DNA of 64,000 nt from Dehalococcoidia bacterium (GCA_022822855.1 JAJDYG010000021.1:1-64000), one strand, 5' to 3'. Counted from the stretch's first letter, positions 1 through 7,956 are shown. A program made the numbers and translations. Notes: a model not told the origin generated them from the letters alone.

Positions 1-206
1 AGGGCGTCGCGGGCGGCTTCGTAGGCGAGCCGGGCCTCGTAGCGGGCTTCGGCGTAGAGGCCCTTGAGGTGGGCGAGGGCCTTGGTCGCGCTGTGCTGCA
101 CGTAGGCGGGGCCGTTGGTGGCCTGGTGGCGGAGTTGGTTGACGATGGCGTCCTTGGTGAAGGGCAGGGGCGGGTTGGCGTGGGCGATGGCGGCGTCGCG
201 GGGCAT
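1..206 (-). CDS. Small protein of the NPGYI/KAL paralog family, SOS-like promoter (3' part outside window)
   Basis: The visible part encodes 68 residues starting MPRDAAIAHANP and runs off the left edge. ATG is at 204-206 and an AGGAG Shine-Dalgarno lies about 11 nt upstream. Residues 17-50 (KDAIVNQLRH..NGPAYVQHSATKALAHLK) align with two other small proteins in this window (20795-21052 and 54231-54557), all with the pattern aromatic/NxPxY, then K-A, then a leucine-rich helix. All three have the same promoter layout with a LexA-like box. The visible end is alanine- and arginine-rich, probably helical. I do not recognise a named family and assign no function. Small helical DNA-binding proteins such as terminase small subunits look vaguely similar, but that is only an impression. 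Confidence 0.6.
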   Translation of the reverse strand, partial: MPRDAAIAHANPPLPFTKDAIVNQLRHQATNGPAYVQHSATKALAHLKGLYAEARYEARLAYEAARDA

Positions 207-244
207 TGGGCGGAACTCCTGTTCTTGCGGTGCGAATGGGGACA

Positions 245-266
245 ATGGTATGCGAACCGGCGTTCG
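245..266 (-). promoter_or_regulatory. LexA-like operator and -10 box of the small gene at the left edge
   Basis: Positions 253-266 read CGAACCGGCGTTCG, a perfect CGAAC-N4-GTTCG inverted repeat, the LexA box form of Gram-positive bacteria and Actinobacteria. Two nucleotides away, 245-250 gives TACCAT on the minus strand as a -10 hexamer. Identical box-N2-TACCAT spacing is found at the two paralogous genes. Confidence 0.6.
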
Positions 267-324
267 GTGCGGGGTGGGGGTGTGTGTTGGGGTTTGCGGA
301 GGGGGAGGGAGCGGGAGGGAGCGG

Positions 325-345
325 GTCCCCGAACAAGTCGGGGAC
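325..345. repeat. GTCCCCGA/TCGGGGAC hairpin, copy 1
   Basis: A GTCCCCGA stem, five-base loop and TCGGGGAC stem within GAGCGGG...TGGG. Other copies lie at 51936-51956 and 54875-54895. Confidence 0.7.
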
Positions 346-502
346 TGGGGAGGGAGGGGTTTCGGCGGTTGAGGTGAGGCGGGCGGTGTTGACGTGGCGG
401 AGTTGGGTGGTCTGGGCCCCGTGTCAAGCACGGGGGATCGGAAGGGGGAGGGGATGGGTGCTGTTTGGCGGGGTTTGGTCTTGCGGGGCCGGCGTTGGGG
501 GG

Positions 503-550
503 ACCCCCTCTGTCACTGCGTGACATCTCCCCCGCTCCGCGGGGGAGAAA
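503..550 (+). repeat. CCCCCTC double-hairpin repeat, copy 1
   Basis: ACCCCCTC, then TGTCACTGCGTGACA (hairpin 1), then CTCCCCC/GGGGGAG (hairpin 2) and AAA. This is the most common intergenic repeat in the window. Confidence 0.8.
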
Positions 551-708
551 ACTGGGAGCGCGGGTTGCGGTGTCTGAGGTGAGGCGGGCGGTGTTTGCCT
601 GGCGGAGTTGGGTGGTCTGTGCCCCGTGTCGCGGCGCGGGGCATCGGGGAGGGGAAGGGATGGGTGCTGTTTGGCGGGGTTTGGTCTTGCGGGGCCGGCG
701 TCGGGGGG

Positions 709-756
709 ACCCCCTCTGTCACTGCGTGACATCTCCCCCGCTCCGCGGGGGAGAAA
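709..756 (+). repeat. CCCCCTC double-hairpin repeat, copy 2
   Basis: Almost identical to the copy at 503-550. It is duplicated as part of the 205-bp tandem unit. Confidence 0.8.
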
Positions 757-921
757 ATTGGGAGCTCGGGCTGCGGTGTCTGAGGTGAGGCGGGCGGTGT
801 TGGCCTGGCGGAGGTGGTCGCTCTGGGCCCCGTGTCCCCCGGTCAAGCCGGGGGCAGGCAAGCACGGGGCATCGGAAGGTGGAGAGGACGGGTTGAAGTA
901 GCAGTCGGACTACCTCCGGTG

Positions 922-1263
922 TCAGCATTGTTCCAGGAGCGAACTGACCTCCTGGATGAGGAATGGCAGGCTGAGCGTGACTGTGCTCCATACGCGGCGA
1001 TGGTCGAGGTCGCCGTAACGGTGGACCAGCACGATGCGCATCCCGATGATCGATTCGTGGTCGGAGATCTGCTCGGCGATCGACCCGTCGCTGGAGACGA
1101 GCTGGGTCATCGCTTCGCAGAGGATCGTGAGCTGACGTTCGACCGCTGAACGGACGAGGATGTCCGACTCATAGTCGGCCAGGGTCTTGCCGTGGGTGAA
1201 TTGCCTGACCAGCAGCGCAGCGTCGAGGATGTCGCGCAGGTACTTCTTCGACCTAGGCGGCAT
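922..1263 (-). CDS. hepT: HepT-like ribonuclease toxin (DUF86/HEPN)
   Basis: This 113-residue protein carries the HEPN ribonuclease signature R-x4-H-x-Y (RIVLVHRY), followed by an acidic/aromatic C-terminus. In known pairs HepT cleaves RNA and is neutralised when its partner MntA adds AMP to the motif tyrosine. The start ATG at 1261-1263 overlaps the end of the upstream nucleotidyltransferase gene by 11 bp, so the two are translationally coupled in the usual order (nucleotidyltransferase first). Length is typical of the family (about 110-140 residues). Function as a toxin is inferred from the motif and pairing. Confidence 0.85.
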   Translation of the reverse strand: MPPRSKKYLRDILDAALLVRQFTHGKTLADYESDILVRSAVERQLTILCEAMTQLVSSDGSIAEQISDHESIIGMRIVLVHRYGDLDHRRVWSTVTLSLPFLIQEVSSLLEQC

Positions 1264-1564
1264 AGAGCAGAGTCCGCGTCTGTTCGACGGCCTCGGCGAA
1301 GTAGGGGTTCCTGAACGGCTGCTCGATCACGAGATCAACTGGGCGGTCGAAAAGCTCTGCCAGTGCGGCCTGCAGTTCCAGGTGTTTGCGGAACCATGGA
1401 TCGGGATCGGCGTGCGGTTGGTAGGCGACGATGAAGTCGAGGTCGCTGGAGGCTGGGTCGAAGTCGGCGGTGGCTGCGGAGCCGAACAGGTCGAGCCGCT
1501 CCACCTGGTATTGGCGGCAGAGGTCGGAGAGTTCGTCGAGGTACTGGTCGATCAGCGCAATCAC
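1253..1564 (-). CDS. mntA: MntA-like minimal nucleotidyltransferase antitoxin
   Basis: This 103-residue protein has the minimal nucleotidyltransferase core: FGSA near residue 26 and a downstream SDLDF aspartate pair. The loop between GS and DxD is slightly longer than usual, which may affect nucleotide binding. A third acidic residue is likely D in PVDLVIE. The start is GTG at 1562-1564. A TACGCT hexamer at 1598-1603 (minus strand) is a plausible -10 box, giving a leader of about 27 nt. It overlaps hepT by 11 bp. In the family this enzyme AMPylates HepT and so acts as antitoxin. Confidence 0.85.
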   Translation of the reverse strand: MIALIDQYLDELSDLCRQYQVERLDLFGSAATADFDPASSDLDFIVAYQPHADPDPWFRKHLELQAALAELFDRPVDLVIEQPFRNPYFAEAVEQTRTLLYAA

Positions 1565-1696
1565 GGTTCAGGCCCCTGCTCCGAGTTCGACGGGTCCAGC
1601 GTAGTCGTTTCGGGCTGTAGTCGGTGGGGTCCTCACACCCGGCTTCCGCCTCTCCCCGAGAGCGAAGTCCGCCCTTCCGGCGCCGGCGTCGGAGGG

Positions 1697-1744
1697 ACCC
1701 CCTCTGTCACTTCGTGACATCTCCCCCGCGGAGCGGGGGAGAAA
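1697..1744 (+). repeat. CCCCCTC double-hairpin repeat, copy 3
   Basis: ACCCCCTC, hairpin TGTCACTTCGTGACA, hairpin CTCCCCC..GGGGGAG, AAA. It lies in the 214-bp gap between mntA and the end of purB. Confidence 0.8.
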
Positions 1745-1778
1745 TTCAGAAGGCAGGAGGTCGAGGAAGCCGGGGTGT

Positions 1779-3071
1779 TTAGAGGCCCAGGCGGGCGAAG
1801 GAGGCGTCGATGTGCTGGGTGAAGTAGCCGGGGTCGAAGACGGCGTCCATTGCCTCGGGGTTGAGGGCGGCGGTGATCACTTCGTCTTGCTCGATGAGGT
1901 CTCGGAACTGGATGCCCTCGTCCCAGGCGGTCATGGCGTAGGACTGGACCCGCTTGTAGGCGTCGTCGCGGCCGACTCCGGCTTCGGTCAGGGCGAGCAT
2001 GACTCGCTGGCTGTAGATCAGGCCGTAGGAGGACTCGAGGTTGGCCTGCATCCGGTCGGCGTCGATGACGAGGCCGTCGATAATCCAGGCGAGCATGTCG
2101 GTGATGTAGTCGAGGGCGAAGCAGGCGTCGGGGATGGCGATGCGCTCGGCCGAGGTGTGGGAGATGTCACGCTCGTGCCAGAGGGCGACGTTTTCCAGCG
2201 CGGTCAGTGCGTTGGCTCGGATTGTGCGGGCGAGTCCGCAGACGCGCTCGGCTTTCTCGGGGTTGCGCTTGTGGGGCATGGCGGAGGAGCCGGCCTGGCC
2301 CTCGGCGAAGGGCTCGCGGACCTCGCGGACCTCGGTGCGCTGGAGGTGGCGGATCTCGGTGGCGAAGCGCTCCAACGAGGCGGCGATCACGGCCAGCGTC
2401 GAGAGGAAGTGGGCGTGGCGGTCGCGCTGGACGACCTGGGTGGAGATCGCCTCGACGCCCAGTCCGAGCTCGCGGCAGACGCGCTCCTCGATGTGCGGCG
2501 GCACGGTGGCGTGGGTGCCGACGGCGCCGGAGATCTTGCCGACTGCGACCGACTCGATGGCGTCGGCCAAGCGCCGTCGGTTGCGGCGGGTCTCGTCGAC
2601 CCAACTGGCCAGCTTGAGGCCGAAGGTCGTGGGCTCACCGTGGATCCCGTGCGTGCGGCCAATGCAGAGCGTGTGCTTGTGTTCGACGGCTCGCCTCGTG
2701 ATCGATGCTTCGAGTCGCTCGAGGTCGTCCTCGATGATCCGCGCGGCGTCACGAATCTGGAGTGCGGAGGCGGTGTCCCAGACGTCGGACGTGGTCAACC
2801 CGTGGTGGACCCAGCGGGACTCGGGGCCCAGCGTGTCGGCGACGGAGCGGAGGAAGGCGAGCGTGTCGTGGTGGACTTCGGCCTGGTAACGGTCGATGTC
2901 GGCGACGTTGTAGCCGGCGTTGGCGGCGATCAGTTCGGCGTCTTCGTGCGGCACGATGCCCTCGTCGGCCCAGGCGTTGACGACGGCGATCTCGACATCG
3001 AGCCAGCGCCGCCACTTGGCGTCATCGGTCCAGAGCGCGGCCATCTCCGCGCGTTGATAGCGGGGGATCAT
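1779..3071 (-). CDS. purB: Adenylosuccinate lyase
   Basis: This 430-residue enzyme performs two beta-eliminations in purine synthesis: SAICAR to AICAR plus fumarate, and adenylosuccinate to AMP plus fumarate. The fumarase/aspartase superfamily signature GSSAMPHKRNP is at residues 261-271 on the flexible catalytic loop, and the RTHGIHGEP segment near 139-147 holds the conserved active-site histidine. TTSDVWDT near 93-100 is the substrate-binding region. The protein is cytosolic and works as a homotetramer in the family. The ATG at 3069-3071 overlaps the TAA of the upstream cupin gene (TAATG), so translation is coupled. It is the last gene of the minus-strand purine block. Confidence 0.97.
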   Translation of the reverse strand: MIPRYQRAEMAALWTDDAKWRRWLDVEIAVVNAWADEGIVPHEDAELIAANAGYNVADIDRYQAEVHHDTLAFLRSVADTLGPESRWVHHGLTTSDVWDTASALQIRDAARIIEDDLERLEASITRRAVEHKHTLCIGRTHGIHGEPTTFGLKLASWVDETRRNRRRLADAIESVAVGKISGAVGTHATVPPHIEERVCRELGLGVEAISTQVVQRDRHAHFLSTLAVIAASLERFATEIRHLQRTEVREVREPFAEGQAGSSAMPHKRNPEKAERVCGLARTIRANALTALENVALWHERDISHTSAERIAIPDACFALDYITDMLAWIIDGLVIDADRMQANLESSYGLIYSQRVMLALTEAGVGRDDAYKRVQSYAMTAWDEGIQFRDLIEQDEVITAALNPEAMDAVFDPGYFTQHIDASFARLGL

Positions 3072-3418
3072 TAGGGGATGTACTCCTCGCGGGCGGGAGA
3101 AAAGATGTCGAGCGCGACCGCGTCTTCGAGTGCGGTGACCTCGTGCGGGACCTCCGACGGGATGATCCAGGAGTCTCCGGCGGAAAGTTCCTTGATCTCG
3201 TCGCCGAGTTCGAAGCGGACTCGGCCGGAGACGAGGTATCCGATCTGCTCATGCGGATGGGTGTGCATGGGGACGGTGCAGCCCTGGGCGATCTGGATCT
3301 CGTGGATCGAGGTGCGTTCGCCGGCATTCAACGTGCGGCGGGCGACGCCCGGGAACATCTCGATCGGCGCGACGTCGTCGTGGGCTTGCAGATTGGGTTT
3401 GATCGTGCGGGTGGTCAT
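3071..3418 (-). CDS. Single-domain cupin protein
   Basis: A 115-residue cupin with both conserved motifs. Motif 1, around residues 49-70, contains HTHPHEQ and a G in LVSGR. Motif 2, around 89-101, is PSEVPHEV. The H-x-H, E and H residues should bind one divalent metal. Stop and start codons overlap its neighbours on both sides: ATGA with purD upstream and TAATG with purB downstream. It is therefore a true member of the purine operon, although no cupin is a standard part of that pathway. Substrate is unknown. Small cupins are often isomerases, dioxygenases or sugar/effector-binding proteins. Confidence 0.8.
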   Translation of the reverse strand: MTTRTIKPNLQAHDDVAPIEMFPGVARRTLNAGERTSIHEIQIAQGCTVPMHTHPHEQIGYLVSGRVRFELGDEIKELSAGDSWIIPSEVPHEVTALEDAVALDIFSPAREEYIP

Positions 3419-4683
3419 GGTGGTACCTCTCTAAGGGCGATGTCGGTGCGGTGGAATGCGCCGTCGAAGGTGATGCGCTGGACGTTGTCGTAGGCGATGC
3501 CTCGCGCTTCCGCCAGCGTATCGGCGACGGCGGTGACAGCGAGCACGCGTCCGCCGGCGGTGACGGTGCGGCCGTCGTCGTCGATCGCGGTGCCGGCGTG
3601 GAAGACGTCGACGGAATCGTCGACTGCGTCGAGGCCGTGGATCGGCTTGCCGGTGTCGTAGGGGCCGGGATATCCGCCGCTGACGATGGCGACGCTGACC
3701 GAGGCTCGGCCGGAGTGCGAGATCGCGTCGCGGGGCAAGGCTTCGCCGCGGGCGGAGGCTTCGAGCACGGGCAGCAGGTCGCCCTCCAGCAGGGGGAGGA
3801 CTGCCTGAGTCTCGGGATCGCCGAAGCGGGCGTTGAACTCGAGCACGTTGAGCGAGCCGTCGTCGATCATCAGTCCGGCGTAGAGCAGGCCGCGGAACTC
3901 TATTGCGTCAGAGGCCATCTGATCGACGACCGGTTGGTGGATGGAGGAAAAGACGTCGTCCGGGTCGCCGACGAATCCGGGGGGGGCGTAGACGCCCATG
4001 CCGCCGGTGTTGGGTCCCTGGTCGCCGTCCATGATCCGCTTGTAGTCACAGCTCAGCGGGAGCGGCAGGATGTCGGCGCCGGAGACGATCGCCATGGCCG
4101 AGGCTTCCATGCCGGAGAGGCGATCTTCTATCACGACCCGCTCGCCGGCCGAGCCGAAAGCGCCGGAGAACATCTGGTCGACGGCGTCGTGGGCGTCGTC
4201 AATGTGGTCGGGGACGATCACGCCTTTGCCTGCGGCGAGGCCGTCGGCCTTGAGCACGGGCAGGTCGTAGGGGCCGAGGATCTCGAGCCACTTGTGGGCG
4301 GCCTGCGGTGTGTCGAAGAGCTCGCCTCCGGCGTGGGGGACGCGCGCAGCCTGCATGATCGACTTGGCGAACCACTTGGAGGACTCGATCCGGGCGGCGG
4401 CCTGGGTCGGCCCGAAGGCGAGGATGCCACGCTCGCTCAGGGCGTCTACGAGACCGGCGGCCAGCGGGGCCTCGGGCCCGACGACCACGAGGTCAATGCG
4501 GTGCCCTTCGGCTGCATCGCAGATCCCGTCGATGTTGGAGTCGTGTATCGCGAGGTTTTCGCCGACCTCGGCCGTGCCGGCGTTGCCGGGTGCGGCGAAG
4601 ATCGCCTCGCAGGAGGGCGACTGCGCCAGTTTCCAGGCGAGGGCGTGCTCGCGTCCGCCGCCGCCGACGATCAGGATTCGCAT
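3415..4683 (-). CDS. purD: Phosphoribosylamine-glycine ligase
   Basis: A 422-residue ATP-grasp enzyme that joins glycine to 5-phosphoribosylamine (second step of purine synthesis). The N-terminal domain begins MRILIVGGGGREHALAW, the family start with its phosphate-binding glycine run. LKADGLAAGKGV marks the ATP-grasp entry and RFGDPETQ the metal-binding Asp/Glu of the catalytic centre. Length matches the monofunctional bacterial enzyme. The ATG is at 4681-4683, 9 nt after the stop of the preceding gene, and the stop overlaps the cupin start by 4 nt (ATGA). It lies in the minus-strand purine block. Confidence 0.97.
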   Translation of the reverse strand: MRILIVGGGGREHALAWKLAQSPSCEAIFAAPGNAGTAEVGENLAIHDSNIDGICDAAEGHRIDLVVVGPEAPLAAGLVDALSERGILAFGPTQAAARIESSKWFAKSIMQAARVPHAGGELFDTPQAAHKWLEILGPYDLPVLKADGLAAGKGVIVPDHIDDAHDAVDQMFSGAFGSAGERVVIEDRLSGMEASAMAIVSGADILPLPLSCDYKRIMDGDQGPNTGGMGVYAPPGFVGDPDDVFSSIHQPVVDQMASDAIEFRGLLYAGLMIDDGSLNVLEFNARFGDPETQAVLPLLEGDLLPVLEASARGEALPRDAISHSGRASVSVAIVSGGYPGPYDTGKPIHGLDAVDDSVDVFHAGTAIDDDGRTVTAGGRVLAVTAVADTLAEARGIAYDNVQRITFDGAFHRTDIALREVPP

Positions 4684-4692
4684 GAGGCGAGG

Positions 4693-5121
4693 CTATCCCA
4701 CCGCCGCCGATGCGTCGGCTGGTATGAGGCTCAAGTCTCCGTCGACCACGATTGGGTCCATGGCCAGCATTTCGGAGCGGTATGGGGACTCGGGGACGTC
4801 CTGCATCAGGTAGATCGGGATGTCGAGGACGTGGGCGAAGCCCATCTCGAGGAAGCTGTTGCCGCCGATGTAGCGGGGCTTGCCTGGGAGGTCTTCGTTG
4901 AGGACGAGGATGGCGTCGGAGATCTTGATCTTCTCGTAGTGGGTGCGGATCAGGTCTTTGTCACGCTTTAGTTCGGCGCGCTCATTGTCGTTGGCGCGCT
5001 CGTAGTCGAACTCTCGAGTGTCGACGGGGGTGAGCACCTCGTGTCCGGCCGCCTCCAGCACTCCGCAGATGTCGGGCAGTCGGTGTCGCAGGGACATGCT
5101 CATGCAGATCGTGATGACCAC
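4693..5121 (-). CDS. Nucleoside 2-deoxyribosyltransferase-like protein
   Basis: This 142-residue protein has the outline of the nucleoside 2-deoxyribosyltransferase-like fold: an N-terminal strand (VITICMS), a KISDAILVLN segment, and a YIGGNSFLEMGFAHVL segment in which the glutamate would correspond to the family's catalytic Glu. The GTG start at 5119-5121 is 12 nt after guaA stops. No ATG in frame gives a better N-terminus, because VITICMS is the first beta strand. It sits between guaA and purD in one transcription unit, suggesting a role in purine nucleoside or nucleotide salvage or hydrolysis. That role is inferred and the exact substrate is unknown. Confidence 0.6.
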   Translation of the reverse strand: MVITICMSMSLRHRLPDICGVLEAAGHEVLTPVDTREFDYERANDNERAELKRDKDLIRTHYEKIKISDAILVLNEDLPGKPRYIGGNSFLEMGFAHVLDIPIYLMQDVPESPYRSEMLAMDPIVVDGDLSLIPADASAAVG

Positions 5122-5133
5122 GTGTTCAGCCCT

Positions 5134-6714
5134 TCACTCCCACTCGATCGTGCCTGGGGGCTTGGAGGTGATGTCGTAGACGACCCGGTTGATCTCGGGG
5201 ATCTCGTTGACGATTCGATTGGCGATCGTGCCCAGTACGTCGTAAGGGATACGGGCCCAGTCGGCGGTCATGGCGTCGTCGGCCGTCACGGCACGGAGCG
5301 CGCAGACCCAGCCGTAGGTGCGGGCGTCGCCCTGGACTCCGACGGTGCGTGTGTCGGTGAGGATGGCGAAGGACTGCCAGAGTTGGTCGTAGAGACCCGC
5401 TTCGCGGATCTCGTCCATGACGACGGCGTCGGCGAGTTGCAGGACTCGGACCTTCTCGTGAGTGACCGGTCCGATGATGCGGATGGCGAGGCCGGGACCG
5501 GGATACGGCTGGCGTCCGACAATCTCTTCGGGCAGGCCGAGTTCCCGGCCGACTTCGCGGACTTCGTCCTTGAACAGGTGACGCAGCGGCTCGATCAGCT
5601 CGAAGCGCAGGTCGTCGGGCAGACCACCGACATTGTGGTGCGACTTGATCATCGCGGTGGCCGAGCCGTGGCCCGAGCCGGCGCTCTCGACGACGTCCGG
5701 ATAGGTCGTGCCCTGGACGAGATAGTCGACGCCGTGGTCGTCCCTGGCGATCTCAATGGCGGTCTCTTCGAAGACCGAGATGAAGGTCTCGCCGATCCGC
5801 TTGCGCTTGGTCTCCGGATCGTCGACGCCAGCCAGTTCCTCGAGGAACTGATCGCCGGAGCGCGCGACGCGCAGGTTCATGTGCATGTTGCGCTGGAAGG
5901 TCTCGACGACCTGCTCGGTCTCACCCAGCCGCATGAGTCCGTTGTCGACGTAGATGCAGGTGAGTTGGTCGCCGACGGCGCGATGGACCAGCGCCGCGGC
6001 GACCGATGAATCGACGCCGCCGGAGAGTCCGCAGATCACGTGGTCGACGCCGACCTGCGCTCGGATCTCGGCGACGGTCTCGGTGATGAAGTGGGCGGCG
6101 TCCCAGTCGCCCGAACAGCGGCAGATCTCGTAGACGAAGTTGCTGAGCAGATGGAGGCCGTGGGGCGTGTGGACCACCTCGGGATGGAACTGGATGCCGT
6201 AGCGGTCGTCATCGTCGCCCATCGCGGCGATCGGGATGCTGTCAGTGCTGGCGAGCGTGCGGAAGCCACCGGGCATCCGATCGACGCGGTCGCCGTGGGA
6301 CATCCAGACCGGCATCGGGCGCGGCAGATTCTCCAGTAGCGGCGATTCGTCGCTGGGATAGATATGAGCCGAGCCGAATTCGCGTTCACGACCGCTCTCG
6401 ACGCGCCCGCCGAGCTGGCTAGCCATCGTCTGCATGCCGTAGCAAATGCCCAGCACCGGCATCCGGCCGTCGAGCGCCCAATCGGGTGCCGCGGGCGCTC
6501 CGTCGTCGTGGACGCTGGCCGGTCCGCCGCTGAGGATCACACCGCGGGGATTGAGCGCTCGCACCCGTTCCCAGGAAGCCGTCGGTGGGACCAACTCGCA
6601 ATAGACGTTGAGTTCTCGAACCCGACGCGCAATCAGCATCGCGGTTTGTGAGCCGAGGTCGACGATGACGATCGATTCGTGCTCGGAAGTGCCCGGTGAC
6701 GCCCCGCTGTTCAC
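5134..6714 (-). CDS. guaA: GMP synthase (glutamine-hydrolysing)
   Basis: A 526-residue enzyme that converts XMP to GMP using ATP and glutamine. The N-terminal class I amidotransferase domain has nucleophile C91 (GICYGMQ) and partners H177 and E179 (QFHPEV). The ATP-pyrophosphatase loop SGGVDSS is at about 231-237, and the C-terminal dimerisation domain ends DITSKPPGTIEWE, the usual family terminus. The GTG start at 6712-6714 has no Shine-Dalgarno sequence. It lies exactly 6 nt after a TATCAT hexamer, so the mRNA is probably leaderless. It is the first gene of the purine block, divergent from tsaC. Confidence 0.97.
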   Translation of the reverse strand: MNSGASPGTSEHESIVIVDLGSQTAMLIARRVRELNVYCELVPPTASWERVRALNPRGVILSGGPASVHDDGAPAAPDWALDGRMPVLGICYGMQTMASQLGGRVESGREREFGSAHIYPSDESPLLENLPRPMPVWMSHGDRVDRMPGGFRTLASTDSIPIAAMGDDDDRYGIQFHPEVVHTPHGLHLLSNFVYEICRCSGDWDAAHFITETVAEIRAQVGVDHVICGLSGGVDSSVAAALVHRAVGDQLTCIYVDNGLMRLGETEQVVETFQRNMHMNLRVARSGDQFLEELAGVDDPETKRKRIGETFISVFEETAIEIARDDHGVDYLVQGTTYPDVVESAGSGHGSATAMIKSHHNVGGLPDDLRFELIEPLRHLFKDEVREVGRELGLPEEIVGRQPYPGPGLAIRIIGPVTHEKVRVLQLADAVVMDEIREAGLYDQLWQSFAILTDTRTVGVQGDARTYGWVCALRAVTADDAMTADWARIPYDVLGTIANRIVNEIPEINRVVYDITSKPPGTIEWE

Positions 6715-6747
6715 GTCATAATGATACGCGCGGAGTATGCTGCATCT
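6715..6747. promoter_or_regulatory. Divergent leaderless promoters of guaA and tsaC
   Basis: The 33-bp gap holds two -10-like hexamers. TATCAT (6721-6726, minus strand) is 6 nt before the guaA GTG. TATGCT (6736-6741, plus strand) is 6 nt before the tsaC GTG at 6748. The -10 boxes are 9 bp apart, so any -35 elements would lie inside the opposite coding sequence. Confidence 0.6.
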
Positions 6748-7416
6748 GTGTCATTCGATGTACTTGCTCAGGCAGTTGATCATTTGAGACGAAGCGGAGT
6801 CGTGGCCTTGCCAACCGACACGCAGTACGCCCTGAGCGCTGTCGCCAGGGACGACCAGGCCGTCGGCGCGGTCTTCCGTCTTAAGCGTCGGCCGGGCGGC
6901 GAGAACCTGCCTGTGTTTCTCCCGCCGGCTCGCTGGCGCGAGCACCTGGCGGCGATGGCCGAGCCGTTGGAAGAGCGGGTGATGGCACTGGCAGAATCTG
7001 CCTGGCCGGGCGCGGTAACGCTGATCGTGAACAAGCGAGCCGACTGGTCAACCAATGCGGTGGACGGCGCGACGATCGCGCTGAGGATTCCCGATCATCC
7101 AGTCGCAACCGCAGTGCTCGACCTGCTGGATCAACCGTTGACAGGAACGTCGGCCAACATCCACGGGGAGCCGGCGTCGCTCACTGCCGATGACGTTCGA
7201 CGTCAATTCGATAGTTCTTCTCCGAACGATAGGTTTAGTGAATCACTTCACATACTTGCCGAGAATGGGGTGATGCCGGCCGGTACCGCCTCTACTATCT
7301 TGGATTGCACAGGCAGGGTGCCGCGCGTGCTACGTCGCGGTGCGATGCTCAGTGCGAACGTCGGAGAGCTGCTGATGCAGCACTGGGGACTCTCCGATGC
7401 CGACACCGCCTCCTGA
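6748..7416 (+). CDS. tsaC: Threonylcarbamoyl-AMP synthase (Sua5/YciO/YrdC family)
   Basis: A 222-residue single YrdC domain, which makes threonylcarbamoyl-AMP for the t6A37 modification of ANN-decoding tRNAs. Visible family features are GGVVALPTDTQYAL-like strand/loop (here SGVVALPTDTQYAL), the basic FRLKRRPGGENLPVFL stretch that binds ATP and carbonate, and the late PLTGTSANIHGEP motif. It lacks the C-terminal Sua5 domain. GTG 6748 is preferred because it is 6 nt after a TATGCT hexamer. An ATG at 6721 in the same frame would add nine residues but overlaps that hexamer. Confidence 0.9.
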   Translation: MSFDVLAQAVDHLRRSGVVALPTDTQYALSAVARDDQAVGAVFRLKRRPGGENLPVFLPPARWREHLAAMAEPLEERVMALAESAWPGAVTLIVNKRADWSTNAVDGATIALRIPDHPVATAVLDLLDQPLTGTSANIHGEPASLTADDVRRQFDSSSPNDRFSESLHILAENGVMPAGTASTILDCTGRVPRVLRRGAMLSANVGELLMQHWGLSDADTAS

Positions 7417-7440
7417 ACAAGTGGAACGGGGCAGCGACAC

Positions 7441-7956
7441 GTGCGTATCGCGATTGGCAGCGACCATGCCGGGTTCGAGCTCAAGGAACGCCTCCGGGAA
7501 CGCCTGACGGGACAGGGTCATCAGGTGCGAGACTTTGGTCCCGCCTCGCTCGACCCAACGGACTACGCCGACATCGCGGCTCCCCTGGCCGAGGCAGTGG
7601 TCGATGGGCAGCATCAGGTCGGCATCGTGATCTGCTCCAACGGCGTCGGCGTCAGTATTGCCGCGAACAAAGTGCGAGGCGCTCGCGCTGCGCTCTGCAC
7701 CGACACCTGGTCGGCCCGCCGCGCCCGCGAACATACCGACTGCAACGTCCTCGCACTGGGCTCCTACGTCACCGGTCACGCGCTCGCCGCGGAGATCGTC
7801 GACGCGTTTGTCGAGGCCGACTTTGAAGGCGGACGGCATGTCCGTCGGCTGGCCAAGCTGGCAGCGGTCGAAGCCAAGCACAGCGAACCGCAGACCGACT
7901 TGTTGGATGAAGGTCATGAGCGACAGGCGCAGGCGGAACTCTCTCCCATGGCCTGA
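7441..7956 (+). CDS. rpiB: Ribose 5-phosphate isomerase B
   Basis: A 171-residue RpiB-type isomerase (ribose 5-phosphate to ribulose 5-phosphate). The N-terminus VRIAIGSDHAGFELK holds the conserved SDHAG. The catalytic cysteine is C65 in GIVICSNGVG, followed by the anion-binding SIAANKVRG loop and the TDCNVLALG strand. The GTG start at 7441 is 24 nt after tsaC. The C-terminal tail after residue 150 is hydrophilic and slightly longer than in the E. coli protein. It precedes pgk and tpiA, consistent with a central carbon unit. Confidence 0.93.
   Translation: MRIAIGSDHAGFELKERLRERLTGQGHQVRDFGPASLDPTDYADIAAPLAEAVVDGQHQVGIVICSNGVGVSIAANKVRGARAALCTDTWSARRAREHTDCNVLALGSYVTGHALAAEIVDAFVEADFEGGRHVRRLAKLAAVEAKHSEPQTDLLDEGHERQAQAELSPMA

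Larger units (their letters stand above)
371..890. repeat. Tandem composite repeat, about 2.5 units of 205 bp
   Basis: The unit starts with GAGGTGAGGCGGGCGGTGTT at 371, again at 576 and again at 782 (205 and 206 bp apart). Each unit holds a CCCCGTG..CACGGGG palindrome and, in the two complete units, one CCCCCTC-type double hairpin. The third palindrome (about 828-871) is interrupted by another hairpin, CCCCCGGTCAAGCCGGGGG. Together with 207-370 this fills the 715-bp gap between genes. No protein-coding signal is visible in it. Related units lie near 54790 and 56890. Confidence 0.8.

Noticed and set aside
207-921. Small open frames in the left repeat field
   Set aside because: They are Gly/Arg/Pro-rich translations of the tandem repeat, present in several frames and both strands.
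1812-3074. Long open frame opposite purB (420 codons)
   Set aside because: It is the antisense shadow of purB. The GC-rich third positions remove stops on the other strand, and the product is Gly/Val/Asp-rich with no family motif.
3451-4971. 506-codon open frame opposite purD and its neighbour
   Set aside because: It spans two real genes on the other strand with clear motifs; the composition is typical of an antisense frame.
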